The notes below the pieces were generated by a model. The model did no database searches, was not told the DNA's origin, and saw nothing but the letters and a program-made list of their open reading frames with translations. 12,064 nucleotides of DNA from a bacterium (lineage in GTDB: Bacteria > Chloroflexota > Dormibacteria > UBA8260 > Bog-877): contig JAKAVU010000050.1 of the NCBI GenBank assembly GCA_021817185.1, positions 1-12,064 on the forward strand, in the 5' to 3' direction. This document shows positions 6,133-12,064 of the stretch, in pieces. How positions within the stretch are numbered: the stretch's first letter is position 1; the number at the start of each line of letters is the position of its first letter. The translations under genes and the position numbers were made by a program.

Positions 6133-7061
6133 TGACGAGCGTCTCCGTCGCGATCCTGCTGGTGTTGCTGGCCGTGGTGGCGGCGCTGGCGGCCGCCCTG
6201 ATGATCTGGAACATCGGAGCCCCCGATGTCGATGCCCCCGCCGCCCGGGCACCCCGGAGGTGGTACCTGCCGGCGGCGCGCGACCTGGCGGCGGCGGGCG
6301 GGCCCAGTCTCTTGGCCGCTGCCGCGGTGGGTTTGGCGGCCTGGGCGATCCTCGGCCTTCCGATCCCCGCTCTGATCATGGCCGGGCTCGGCGCCGTGAT
6401 GGAGCAGGCGCTCGAGGGCTGGCGCCGGGCGGTCGCGCGTGCCCGCGTCCGAGACCAGCTGGTGGCGGCGGTCGACCTGCTGGCACAGCTGCTCCCCGCC
6501 GGCCACGGCGTGCGCCAGGCGCTCAAGGCGCTCGCTGAGAGCGGACCGGTGGACCTCCGGCCTGAGCTCGCGCTGGTGGTGGCGAGGTCGCAGCAGGTCT
6601 CACTTGAGCGGGCGCTGCTGGAGGCCGACCTCCGGATGCGACAGCCCCTCTTCACCCTGATCGCCACGACGCTGACGGTGGGTGGGCGCTCGGGGGGGCG
6701 GATCGCCCCGCTGCTGGATGAGCTTGCGCGCGCCGCCCATCAGATCCAGGCCGCCGAGGACCAGATGCGCGCGGAGCAGGCCCAGGGGCGGCTGGGGGCG
6801 CTGGTGATCGCGCTCATGCCGTTGCTGCTGATCGCCGTGCTGAGGGTGGTGAATCCCGCCTATCTGCAGCCCTATCACTCGCTCGGCGGCCAGCTGGTCC
6901 TCGGTGGCCTGCTGGCGCTCATCGTGGTCGGATACCTATGGATGACCAGGATCCTGAGGCTCAACGACCTCGACCAGATAGTTCCCGCCCCGGAAGGGGG
7001 AGCGAACACGGTCGAGGACGGCGCCAGCTCGGAGCTGGCAGCGGCTCGGAGAACTTCGTGA
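6132..7061 (+). CDS. tadB: Tad pilus inner-membrane platform protein TadB
   Basis: This 309-residue protein has a type II secretion F (T2SF) domain of the TadB kind. Membrane segments are predicted at about 4-26, 57-90 (one or two passes), 222-239 and 252-271. The cytoplasmic T2SF domain between them (about 106-215) contains VAAVDLLAQLLPAGHGVRQALKAL and LTVGGRSGGRIAPLLDELA. It forms, with TadC, the membrane platform on which the TadA motor acts. The ATG overlaps the tadA TGA by one base; the GTG codon just before it (6129) is an equally placed alternative. After the last membrane segment comes a hydrophilic tail of about 35 residues. Its stop overlaps the tadC GTG (GTGA). Confidence 0.9.
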   Translation: MTSVSVAILLVLLAVVAALAAALMIWNIGAPDVDAPAARAPRRWYLPAARDLAAAGGPSLLAAAAVGLAAWAILGLPIPALIMAGLGAVMEQALEGWRRAVARARVRDQLVAAVDLLAQLLPAGHGVRQALKALAESGPVDLRPELALVVARSQQVSLERALLEADLRMRQPLFTLIATTLTVGGRSGGRIAPLLDELARAAHQIQAAEDQMRAEQAQGRLGALVIALMPLLLIAVLRVVNPAYLQPYHSLGGQLVLGGLLALIVVGYLWMTRILRLNDLDQIVPAPEGGANTVEDGASSELAAARRTS

Positions 7062-7993
7062 CCCCGCCTGGTGCCGGTCTGATGCTGCCGAATGCGATGC
7101 CGGCCGTCCCGCTCCTCTATGGGGTGGCGGGGGCGGCGCTGCTGGGGCTCGCCACCGTGGCCATATTCGCGGGCTGGCCGCACCGCCGGAGGCTGGATGA
7201 CTGGCTCGACACTCGGGCGTCCACCCGCATGACGCCAGCCGCGGTTGGGCCCCGGGGGCCCCTGGGGGCGCTGACCGCGGCCCTTGGCCGGGCCGTCGGC
7301 GTCGCGGTTCCTCCAAGCGCGGCCGCCTGGCTCTCGGTCAGGCTGCGAGCCGCCGGCCGGGAGAACCAGCCCGACGAGGTGATCGCGGGCTGGGTGCTGG
7401 TCTTCGCCCTGGTGGCATGCCTCCTCACCGCCCCGGTCATACTGGGACTCGTCCCCTGGTCGGTGATGCTCCTGGCGGGTCTCGCGCCGGGGCTGCTCGA
7501 CCTGTCGCGCTTGCTCCGCGCCGGGGCACGGCGCCGGGCCGCGATCGCCGCGCAGATCCCGATCCTGGTGGACCTCATGTCCCTGGAGCAGAGCGGCGGC
7601 GGCGTCAGTTCCCGCCGGGCGATGGAGCTGGTGGTGAGCCGGGTCCGGGGCGAGGCGGCTCAGGTGCTCCGCGCCTGTCTGGCAGGGTCGGCCGCTCCCG
7701 GCACCCCGCCCCTGGACGTCCAGCTGGAACGGGCTGCAGACGAGCTCGCCACCCCGGCTCTGGCCGCGCTCGCCGCCGTGGTCAGACTCCAGCGTCAGGA
7801 GGGGATCTCCTCGTCGGCTCCACTGGGGAGGCTGGCCCGCGGACTCCGTGACCGCCAGCGCGACGACCTCACCGCCCGGGGGCGCCGGGCCCTGGTCACG
7901 ATGCTGCTGCCGGTTGCCACCTGCATCCTGCTCCCCTTCGTGGTCATCGTGCTCTACCCGGCGCTGGAACGTTTGTCAGGGGCGCTGTCTTGA
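7058..7993 (+). CDS. tadC: Tad pilus inner-membrane platform protein TadC
   Basis: This 311-residue T2SF-domain protein has membrane segments at about 17-39, 108-128, 133-150 and 278-299. The T2SF domain (about 160-272) contains AAQIPILVDLMSLEQSGGGV and the segment ARGLRDRQRDDLTARGRRAL typical of TadC. It pairs with TadB to form the platform. The GTG start at 7058 makes a GTGA overlap with the tadB stop and is preceded by CGGAG with six bases of spacing. An ATG at 7082 in frame is less well supported. Its TGA overlaps the TTG start of the next gene. Position, length and topology all fit TadC; the second of two adjacent T2SF genes is conventionally tadC. Confidence 0.88.
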   Translation: MTPPGAGLMLPNAMPAVPLLYGVAGAALLGLATVAIFAGWPHRRRLDDWLDTRASTRMTPAAVGPRGPLGALTAALGRAVGVAVPPSAAAWLSVRLRAAGRENQPDEVIAGWVLVFALVACLLTAPVILGLVPWSVMLLAGLAPGLLDLSRLLRAGARRRAAIAAQIPILVDLMSLEQSGGGVSSRRAMELVVSRVRGEAAQVLRACLAGSAAPGTPPLDVQLERAADELATPALAALAAVVRLQRQEGISSSAPLGRLARGLRDRQRDDLTARGRRALVTMLLPVATCILLPFVVIVLYPALERLSGALS

Positions 7994-8652
7994 GGCGGCG
8001 GCAGGCGGGGCAGTCCATGGTCGAGATGGCCCTGGGGGTCACGGTCTTTCTGCTGGCGACCCTGGGGGCGGTCCAGCTCGGCCTCACCGCGCTCGCGGAG
8101 GAGGGGGTCCAGACGGCCACCCTCGCGGGCGCGAGGGTGGCCTCCGGGGCGTTGCTCAGCGCCAACCCGGCAGGGACCCTCATGAGCGGAGTGCTGGCGG
8201 CGCGGTCCGCGCTCTCGTCCGAGGTGGCGGGAATGGCGACCGTCGGCGTCTGTCAGCAGGCGGGCACCGGCTGCTGGAAGTCGCTCTACTGTGTGCGCTA
8301 TCGGGCCGGCGTGCCGCAGCCCGGGACCGAGGAACCCTGTGACCAGGTCCCCAGCGGTGCCGGTTCCACCTTCGCCTTCGGCCCCATCCCCAGCGACCTG
8401 GACGGTCCCCAGAACCCCAACTGTCATGAGACGCGCTGCTTTGGGGTGGCGGCTGGCATGGCCGCTTGCCATGGCCCCGCCGTCGCCGGCCGGCTGGTCA
8501 TCTGCGCCGCCTACACCTCCTGGCCGCCTCGCGCGGTGGATGTGTGGGTGGCCGGTGGGCTCAGGGCCATCGTCCCCTGGGTCGGCTCCGCCGGTCCGGG
8601 GACGATCCCGGTCGGGAGCCGGCTCCGATTGGCGGTGGAGGCCTTCTCATAG
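7990..8652 (+). CDS. tadE: TadE-like pseudopilin, cysteine-rich
   Basis: This 220-residue protein begins with a class III-like prepilin signal. Positive residues (MRRRQAG) are followed by Gln-Ser-Met-Val-Glu, so cleavage after Gly7 would leave Glu at mature position 5. A hydrophobic helix follows (ALGVTVFLLATLGAVQLG). TadE-like minor pilins are processed by the TadV/CpaA peptidase and are needed for pilus assembly. The exported domain carries eight cysteines, which suggests up to four disulfides. It is longer than many TadE proteins. The start is TTG at 7990, overlapping the tadC stop as TTGA; no other start would retain the signal. The gene ends in TAG at 8650-8652, where GGAGG lies just upstream and appears to serve the next gene. 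Confidence 0.85.
   Translation: MRRRQAGQSMVEMALGVTVFLLATLGAVQLGLTALAEEGVQTATLAGARVASGALLSANPAGTLMSGVLAARSALSSEVAGMATVGVCQQAGTGCWKSLYCVRYRAGVPQPGTEEPCDQVPSGAGSTFAFGPIPSDLDGPQNPNCHETRCFGVAAGMAACHGPAVAGRLVICAAYTSWPPRAVDVWVAGGLRAIVPWVGSAGPGTIPVGSRLRLAVEAFS
8637..8651 (+). promoter_or_regulatory. Shine-Dalgarno followed by an AUA start codon
   Basis: GGAGG (8637-8641) sits inside the end of the first tadE-like gene. Exactly seven bases later comes ATA (8649-8651), in frame with the next pseudopilin and overlapping the upstream TAG stop as ATAG. The spacing is ideal for initiation. No ATG, GTG or TTG in this frame lies anywhere near the signal upstream of the prepilin cleavage motif. Confidence 0.55.
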
Positions 8653-9227
8653 GCGGGCCGCGCGAGTGGGCTACTGGCCAGGCGATGCTGGAGCTGGCGC
8701 TGGTGCTGCCCCTGACCCTTCTCCTGGGGCTGGGTTCGGTGGCTGTCGTGCAGCTGGCGCGAACGCAGATGGCCCTGGAGACCGCCAGCTCCGCAGCCGC
8801 GCTGGTGGCAGCCCGCGCCATCGACTCTCAGCGCGCCTGCCAGGAGGCGACCCAAGAGCTCCAGGTGGTGGAGCAGGAGAGCTCCGGTCTGCTCGCTGGC
8901 CCGATCCGGCAGCTGAATGGCGGGCACTGTGTCGGCCCCGTCCCCGACAAACTCGCCATGCCGACCGCCCTGGGCGGCGGCTCTTCCGACATCTGGTTCG
9001 GATACGGCGCTGCCCTGGACAGCTTCTGCCGGATCGGTGGCCCGCCCGACCGGGCCGGGTTGACGGACGGAGATGTGGAGGTGGTGATCGCCTACCGTCC
9101 CAACCTCGATTGGATCCCCGTCGTGGGGAACTGGATGTCGCCTCGCCTCAGCGCCTCTTCGGTTCAGAAGATCGACCCGTTTCGAAGCCGCGATCCCGCG
9201 CAGGATCCGACCGGCGATGATTGCTGA
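8649..9227 (+). CDS. Second TadE-like pseudopilin, apparent AUA start
   Basis: From ATA 8649 this gives 192 residues. The prepilin signal is ATGQAMLELALVLPLTLLLG: cleavage after Gly10 leaves Glu at mature position 5, exactly as in the preceding TadE. A hydrophobic helix and a periplasm-facing or external domain with four cysteines follow. The motif lies upstream of the first in-frame ATG (8685). Starting there would give a 180-residue product whose Glu is residue 3, with no Gly cleavage site, and there is only a poor AGG close to that ATG. The AUA codon has a well-spaced GGAGG and an ATAG overlap that matches the junction style of the whole operon. I therefore favour AUA, possibly a mutated AUG or a deliberate weak start. 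A sequencing error or a -1 frameshift from the upstream gene are alternatives. The gene ends 11 bases inside the next one. Confidence 0.72.
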   Translation: MGGPREWATGQAMLELALVLPLTLLLGLGSVAVVQLARTQMALETASSAAALVAARAIDSQRACQEATQELQVVEQESSGLLAGPIRQLNGGHCVGPVPDKLAMPTALGGGSSDIWFGYGAALDSFCRIGGPPDRAGLTDGDVEVVIAYRPNLDWIPVVGNWMSPRLSASSVQKIDPFRSRDPAQDPTGDDC

Positions 9228-9813
9228 GCGCCCGAGGGCCTGCCAGACGGGCCAGCTCCTGCCCCTGTTCGCGCTGCTGCTGCCGCTGCTTCTGCTCCCG
9301 GTCACCGCCCTGGCGGTGGATGGTGGAGTCCTGCTCCTGGATCACGCTCAGCTGGTCGCCACCGCACAGGCCGCGGCCGAGGCCGGATCACAGGCCGTGA
9401 ACGTCAACCTCCTCAAGACCACCGGCGAATTCGCCGTGTGCGAGGCCCCTCTCGGTCGAGGTGACTGCGGCAACGGCATCGGGGGTGCCGCTGGGGTGGT
9501 CACCTCCGTGGTCTCCGCCCAGTTGTCGGGAGTCGCAGGCCGCTGCGTGACCGAGGCCTCGGTCCCGCTGCGCCCGCTCGCCGGCCGACCGCAGGGATGT
9601 GTGCTGGCCGTGCGTACCCGCTGCCAGCGGTTCCTGGGGGTGATCGGCGTGGAGCAGGGGATCGCGGTCCTGGTCTGGCGGAGCGGGCAGATGCCCCTGC
9701 TTGGTCTCGGCCCCTGGTCCCAGCTGCGGATCGAGGCTCAGGCCACCGCCTGGTTGGCTCATGGCTATGCGACTCCGGTTGTGACGGGAAGTCCCGCGGG
9801 GGCGACCTGCTGA
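9217..9813 (+). CDS. tadG: TadG-like pilus protein
   Basis: This 198-residue protein has a short N-terminus (MIAERPRACQTG) and then a long hydrophobic helix (about 13-37) running into AVDGGVLLLDHAQLVATAQAA. The helix followed by aVDgG and an amphipathic Ala-rich segment is the hallmark of TadG-like and related Flp-operon proteins. The Gly-Gln start resembles a prepilin site, but mature position 5 is Leu, not Glu, so it may not be processed like the two upstream TadE proteins. Six cysteines lie in the exported part. It is far shorter than the large TadG with a von Willebrand A domain, so TadG-like is a family-level label. The ATG at 9217 overlaps the previous gene by 11 bases. The TGA overlaps the next ATG as TGATG. 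Confidence 0.72.
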   Translation: MIAERPRACQTGQLLPLFALLLPLLLLPVTALAVDGGVLLLDHAQLVATAQAAAEAGSQAVNVNLLKTTGEFAVCEAPLGRGDCGNGIGGAAGVVTSVVSAQLSGVAGRCVTEASVPLRPLAGRPQGCVLAVRTRCQRFLGVIGVEQGIAVLVWRSGQMPLLGLGPWSQLRIEAQATAWLAHGYATPVVTGSPAGATC

Positions 9814-10883
9814 TGCAGGCCGGCACCCGAACCCCCCCACCACCGCCACCCGAGCCGGGCGGTCGCCTCACCTGGTACAACTCGACTTCACGTCCCCACC
9901 GGCCTCTTCCCCGCCACCCGCTGCTCCTGCTCGCCGAACCGGCGCCGGCCCGAATGGTGGTCGGGCCCGCGGGGCCGCTCGGGCTGTGGCGCGGGGTGTC
10001 CACAGCCCTTCGTTCTCGGCGTCCAGGGATGCTCCGCCAGCACGTGGGTGAGGACCTGGCGGTGGCGACATTGGGTGCCCCGACACCTGGCCCTGACCCC
10101 CTGGTGGTGGCGGTCGTGGGCGGTAAGGGGGCAATCGGCGGATCCGCCCTGGCCCTCAACTGCGCCTGGGCGTTCGGGCGACGGCAGAGCCCCGCCAGGG
10201 CGCTGCTGGTCGACGGGGACTGGGCCAGCCCCGACCTCGACCTGCTCCTGGGGGGTTGCCGCGCAGGGCACGACCTCGCTCCCCTTGCCCGTCTGGACCA
10301 GCTGGTGCTCCACCTGGCGGAACTGTGTGAGGGTGCCGCCAATCTGGACAGCTACCTCTTCACGGCCCAGGCGCTCGACTTCCAGTGCCTCTTCGCAGCC
10401 CTCCGGGATCGCCGATCCGCTCCGGTCGGGCGCGAGCATCTGGACTATCTCTTCCAGCGCGTGCTGCAGCCGGCATTCCGGGTGATCGTGGTTGACCTCG
10501 GCCGTTGCCTCAGCCCGGAGTCGGTGATCCAGCGGTTCTGGCTGGAGAAGGCCTCGGCGGCCCTGATCCCGACCGGACCTGGAGAGAGCCAGCGCCGCAG
10601 CTGCGTCCGCACGGTGACCTTTGTCGAGCAGAACTCGGCCCTCACCCGGGGGGGCTGCCTGGCCGTCGCGCACGCGAAATCGGGGTGGCAGGAGCTGCGC
10701 GAGGAGCTGGCCCGGGAGGGGATCGAGGTGATGGGCATGCCCTGGGCCCCCGGCGCAGCGCAGGTCGCCGAGGCCCGGCGGGTTCCCATGGCGGTGGTCG
10801 ACCGCAGGATGCGCGCGGCCAGCTTTGCCCTGGCGGAGCAGCTCACCCGACTGGGATCGGGCGTGGGTGGGCATGGCAGCTAG
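9813..10883 (+). CDS. Second CpaE/MinD-like protein with altered P-loop
   Basis: This 356-residue protein ends the Tad operon. It starts with a proline-rich stretch (PPPPPPEPGG, about 8-17) and a roughly 80-residue N-terminal region. A ParA/MinD-like domain follows from about residue 97. The P-loop reads VVGGKGAIGGSALALNCAWA: the signature lysine (Lys105) is kept, but the P-loop lysine is Gly110. LLVDGDWASPDLDLLLGG (131-148) matches the D-x-D region of the family. VIVVDLG (Asp228) is Walker-B-like. The family suggests a role in positioning or regulating the pilus machine. It is a clear second copy of the TadZ type but differs from the first in having a large N-terminal extension. The ATG overlaps the tadG stop as TGATG. 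Confidence 0.78.
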   Translation: MQAGTRTPPPPPPEPGGRLTWYNSTSRPHRPLPRHPLLLLAEPAPARMVVGPAGPLGLWRGVSTALRSRRPGMLRQHVGEDLAVATLGAPTPGPDPLVVAVVGGKGAIGGSALALNCAWAFGRRQSPARALLVDGDWASPDLDLLLGGCRAGHDLAPLARLDQLVLHLAELCEGAANLDSYLFTAQALDFQCLFAALRDRRSAPVGREHLDYLFQRVLQPAFRVIVVDLGRCLSPESVIQRFWLEKASAALIPTGPGESQRRSCVRTVTFVEQNSALTRGGCLAVAHAKSGWQELREELAREGIEVMGMPWAPGAAQVAEARRVPMAVVDRRMRAASFALAEQLTRLGSGVGGHGS

Positions 10884-10938
10884 AGACCGGGTTGATCTTG
10901 GTTGGGGCAGGATCAGGCGGGCCAGGCAAGATGGCGAG

Positions 10939-11313
10939 ATGCAGACCACCCAGCAGCTGCGTCAGCTGGCAGACGGCCTGGAGCGCGCGATCGCGCAGGC
11001 TGACGACCTCGCGCTGGCGCAGTTCCTCGCGCCCCCTCTGCTGGGCCAGATGCTGGCGGCCGCCGCGGCGATTCGGGAAGAGGGTGGGCGGCTGCTGCCG
11101 GCCCGGTCGGGACTGTCATGGATGCTCAGCCGGCGCCCGCCGGCCGGTCCCGGCCGGTGCTGGCTGCGGCTTCGATTTGAGGACCTGACCATCTGTCAGT
11201 ATCCGGAGGCAGCGACCAGCGCCGGAGCCGGCCTGCACGAGCTGGAGGTGGATCTCGACACCAGGTCCTCCCCCTGGCGCGTGCACCGGCTGGTGGACGT
11301 CACGCCGACCTGA
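10939..11313 (+). CDS. Small protein of unknown function downstream of the Tad operon
   Basis: I do not recognise this 124-residue protein. It starts with an alpha-helical, Ala/Leu-rich half (MQTTQQLRQLADGLERAIAQ, then APPLLGQMLAAAAAIREEGG). The second half looks like beta strands (RCWLRLRFEDLTICQY, HELEVDLDTRSSPWRVHRLVDV). This helix-then-sheet pattern and the closing tryptophan-valine strand resemble small NTF2/SnoaL-like folds, but that is only an impression. No signal peptide or membrane segment is seen. The ATG at 10939 is preferred over an in-frame ATG at 10873, because the codons between them (GCT, AGA, GTT, GAT, CTT, GGT) are unlike the G/C-ending codons of the real genes. It lies 55 bases after the pilus operon and could be its last gene or separate. 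Confidence 0.6.
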   Translation: MQTTQQLRQLADGLERAIAQADDLALAQFLAPPLLGQMLAAAAAIREEGGRLLPARSGLSWMLSRRPPAGPGRCWLRLRFEDLTICQYPEAATSAGAGLHELEVDLDTRSSPWRVHRLVDVTPT

Positions 11314-11325
11314 GCACGGCCGGTC

Positions 11326-11344
11326 GCAGGCCCCGTAGCCCTGC
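11326..11344. terminator. Weak hairpin in the convergent gap
   Basis: GCAGG and CCTGC (11326-11330 and 11340-11344) form a 5-bp stem with a 9-base loop in the 60-bp gap between two converging genes. No T-run follows on either strand. It could contribute to transcript ends but is a poor intrinsic terminator; nothing else stands out in this gap. Confidence 0.15.
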
Positions 11345-11373
11345 TCGCGATGCCCTTAGCCCCCGCAGCAGAC

Positions 11374-12064
11374 TCAGATGTCCTCGAAACACCAGGGGGC
11401 AGGGTCCCAGCTCAGGATCGTGTCCGCCTCCCGGACCACCGCGGCTTCGGTAACCCGGACTCGACCGGCCGCGACCAGCTGGGAAAGACAGGGCATCCCC
11501 AGGCTGAGAGATCCCAGCTCGGACCAACCCAGGTGGATGTCCGCGGGCCCGGCCGCGGGACGGCACCGTCCCACCCCCCCGCTCACCTCCAGACGGTAGC
11601 CGGCCGAGGGGCCGCCGTCACCTGCTTCGACGGCCAGGGTGAGCCCGCCGTCGCAGCGGTAGCGGCGGGCCTCGAAGAGCCCGGGCACGTCCAGGACACT
11701 CGCCCAAAGGGTGATGGTTGCGGTCGCGACCAGCGCCTGGGGGTCGGCCAGCAGCCACCAGATCGGGTCATCGACCGGCCTGGCGCCCCGCCCCTTGGCC
11801 TCGATCCGGCGCACCAGGTCCACCTCGGTGCAGTAGCGCCAGAGTTCGGCGGTGGCGTGGGGGTTCTCCGCCACCATCTCGACCACGATCAAGGTGTTCT
11901 CCGGACCCCGGGGGGTCCAGTCCCCCCGGACGCGGTAGACCAGATACCCATCGACACCGGCCGCGCTCTCGTGCACCACCGTGAAGAGTCGGCTCTCGCC
12001 GGGAGCCAGGTGGGGGTCGTCGTTGGAGAGCGCATACCGCCACCCGATCTGGTCGCGGGAGATC
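11374..12064 (-). CDS. Eis-like GNAT N-acetyltransferase, C-terminal part (5' end off right edge)
   Basis: The frame is open from the right edge to a TGA at 11376-11374 and gives about 230 residues of C-terminal sequence. It shows the marks of the Eis family: LFTVVHESAAGVDGYLVYRV, the start of the second GNAT-like domain with ATAELWRYCTEVDLVRRIEA, and DDPIWWLLADPQAL. LWASVLDVPGLFEARRY then leads into an SCP2-like C-terminal domain that ends in APWCFEDI. In characterised Eis enzymes the C-terminal carboxylate takes part in catalysis, and the terminus here is intact. Family members acetylate amines, for example aminoglycosides or protein lysines; the substrate here cannot be told. The N-terminal acetyl-CoA-binding domain is outside the window. 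A GTG within the window (11979) is internal, not the true start. It converges on the Tad-side gene and is probably unrelated to it. Confidence 0.85.
   Translation of the reverse strand, partial: ISRDQIGWRYALSNDDPHLAPGESRLFTVVHESAAGVDGYLVYRVRGDWTPRGPENTLIVVEMVAENPHATAELWRYCTEVDLVRRIEAKGRGARPVDDPIWWLLADPQALVATATITLWASVLDVPGLFEARRYRCDGGLTLAVEAGDGGPSAGYRLEVSGGVGRCRPAAGPADIHLGWSELGSLSLGMPCLSQLVAAGRVRVTEAAVVREADTILSWDPAPWCFEDI

Noticed and set aside
4534..6252. 572-codon open frame on the minus strand opposite tadA
   Set aside because: It is antisense to tadA, which has all its catalytic motifs. The frame is rich in Gln, His, Arg and Gly, as is typical of reverse frames in GC-rich genes, and matches no family.
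10873..10938. Longer N-terminus for the small downstream protein (ATG 10873)
   Set aside because: The extra codons have many A/T third positions, unlike the surrounding genes, and there is no clear ribosome binding site.
9888..10949. 353-codon minus-strand frame opposite the second CpaE-like gene
   Set aside because: It is an antisense shadow of a gene that has clear ParA/MinD motifs.
1..12064. CRISPR arrays, insertion sequences and toxin-antitoxin pairs
   Set aside because: No regularly spaced repeats, transposase motifs or small paired toxin/antitoxin genes were seen on either strand.

Overview
The window is a GC-rich (roughly two thirds or more G+C), densely packed bacterial segment. Many genes start with GTG or TTG, and most neighbouring genes overlap by 1 to 4 bases. 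The Tad (Flp) pilus locus here has no secretin or other outer-membrane genes, and an Eis-type acetyltransferase lies beside it. This suggests a monoderm, high-GC lineage such as Actinomycetota or Chloroflexota/Dormibacterota. That placement is inferred from style and gene content only.

Left edge (1-436): the 5' part of a tyrosine-type site-specific integrase reads leftwards out of the window. It begins about 30 bases after the 3' end of a tRNA-Lys(CTT) gene on the same strand. This is the classic layout of an element integrated at a tRNA 3' end, with the element lying to the left and the chromosome to the right.

Regulatory block (414-2979): an OmpR-family response regulator and a soluble PAS-type histidine kinase form a minus-strand operon with a GTGA overlap. 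The kinase stop codon lies inside the tRNA gene. Divergent from them is an ECF-like sigma factor on the plus strand, with no recognisable anti-sigma gene beside it.

Tad pilus operon (3147-10883, plus strand): the order is cpaB, a TadZ/CpaE-like ATPase, the motor ATPase tadA, the platform proteins tadB and tadC, two TadE-like pseudopilins, a TadG-like protein and a second CpaE/MinD-like ATPase. Every junction overlaps, so translational coupling is expected. The 167-bp gap before cpaB holds two perfect inverted repeats and a possible 23-codon leader ORF. Both ParA/MinD-like proteins lack the P-loop lysine. The exported proteins carry even numbers of extracytoplasmic cysteines. The second tadE-like gene appears to start at AUA, seven bases after a strong Shine-Dalgarno. 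The major Flp pilin and the prepilin peptidase are not in the window.

Right edge (10939-12064): a small unrecognised protein follows the pilus operon. Converging on it is the C-terminal part of an Eis-like GNAT acetyltransferase, whose 5' end runs off the window.

Working model (inference): the two-component system and the sigma factor are well placed to control the adjacent Tad operon, which would build an adhesive or secretory pilus across a single membrane. The integrated element at the left is an unrelated neighbour that uses the tRNA as its landing site.
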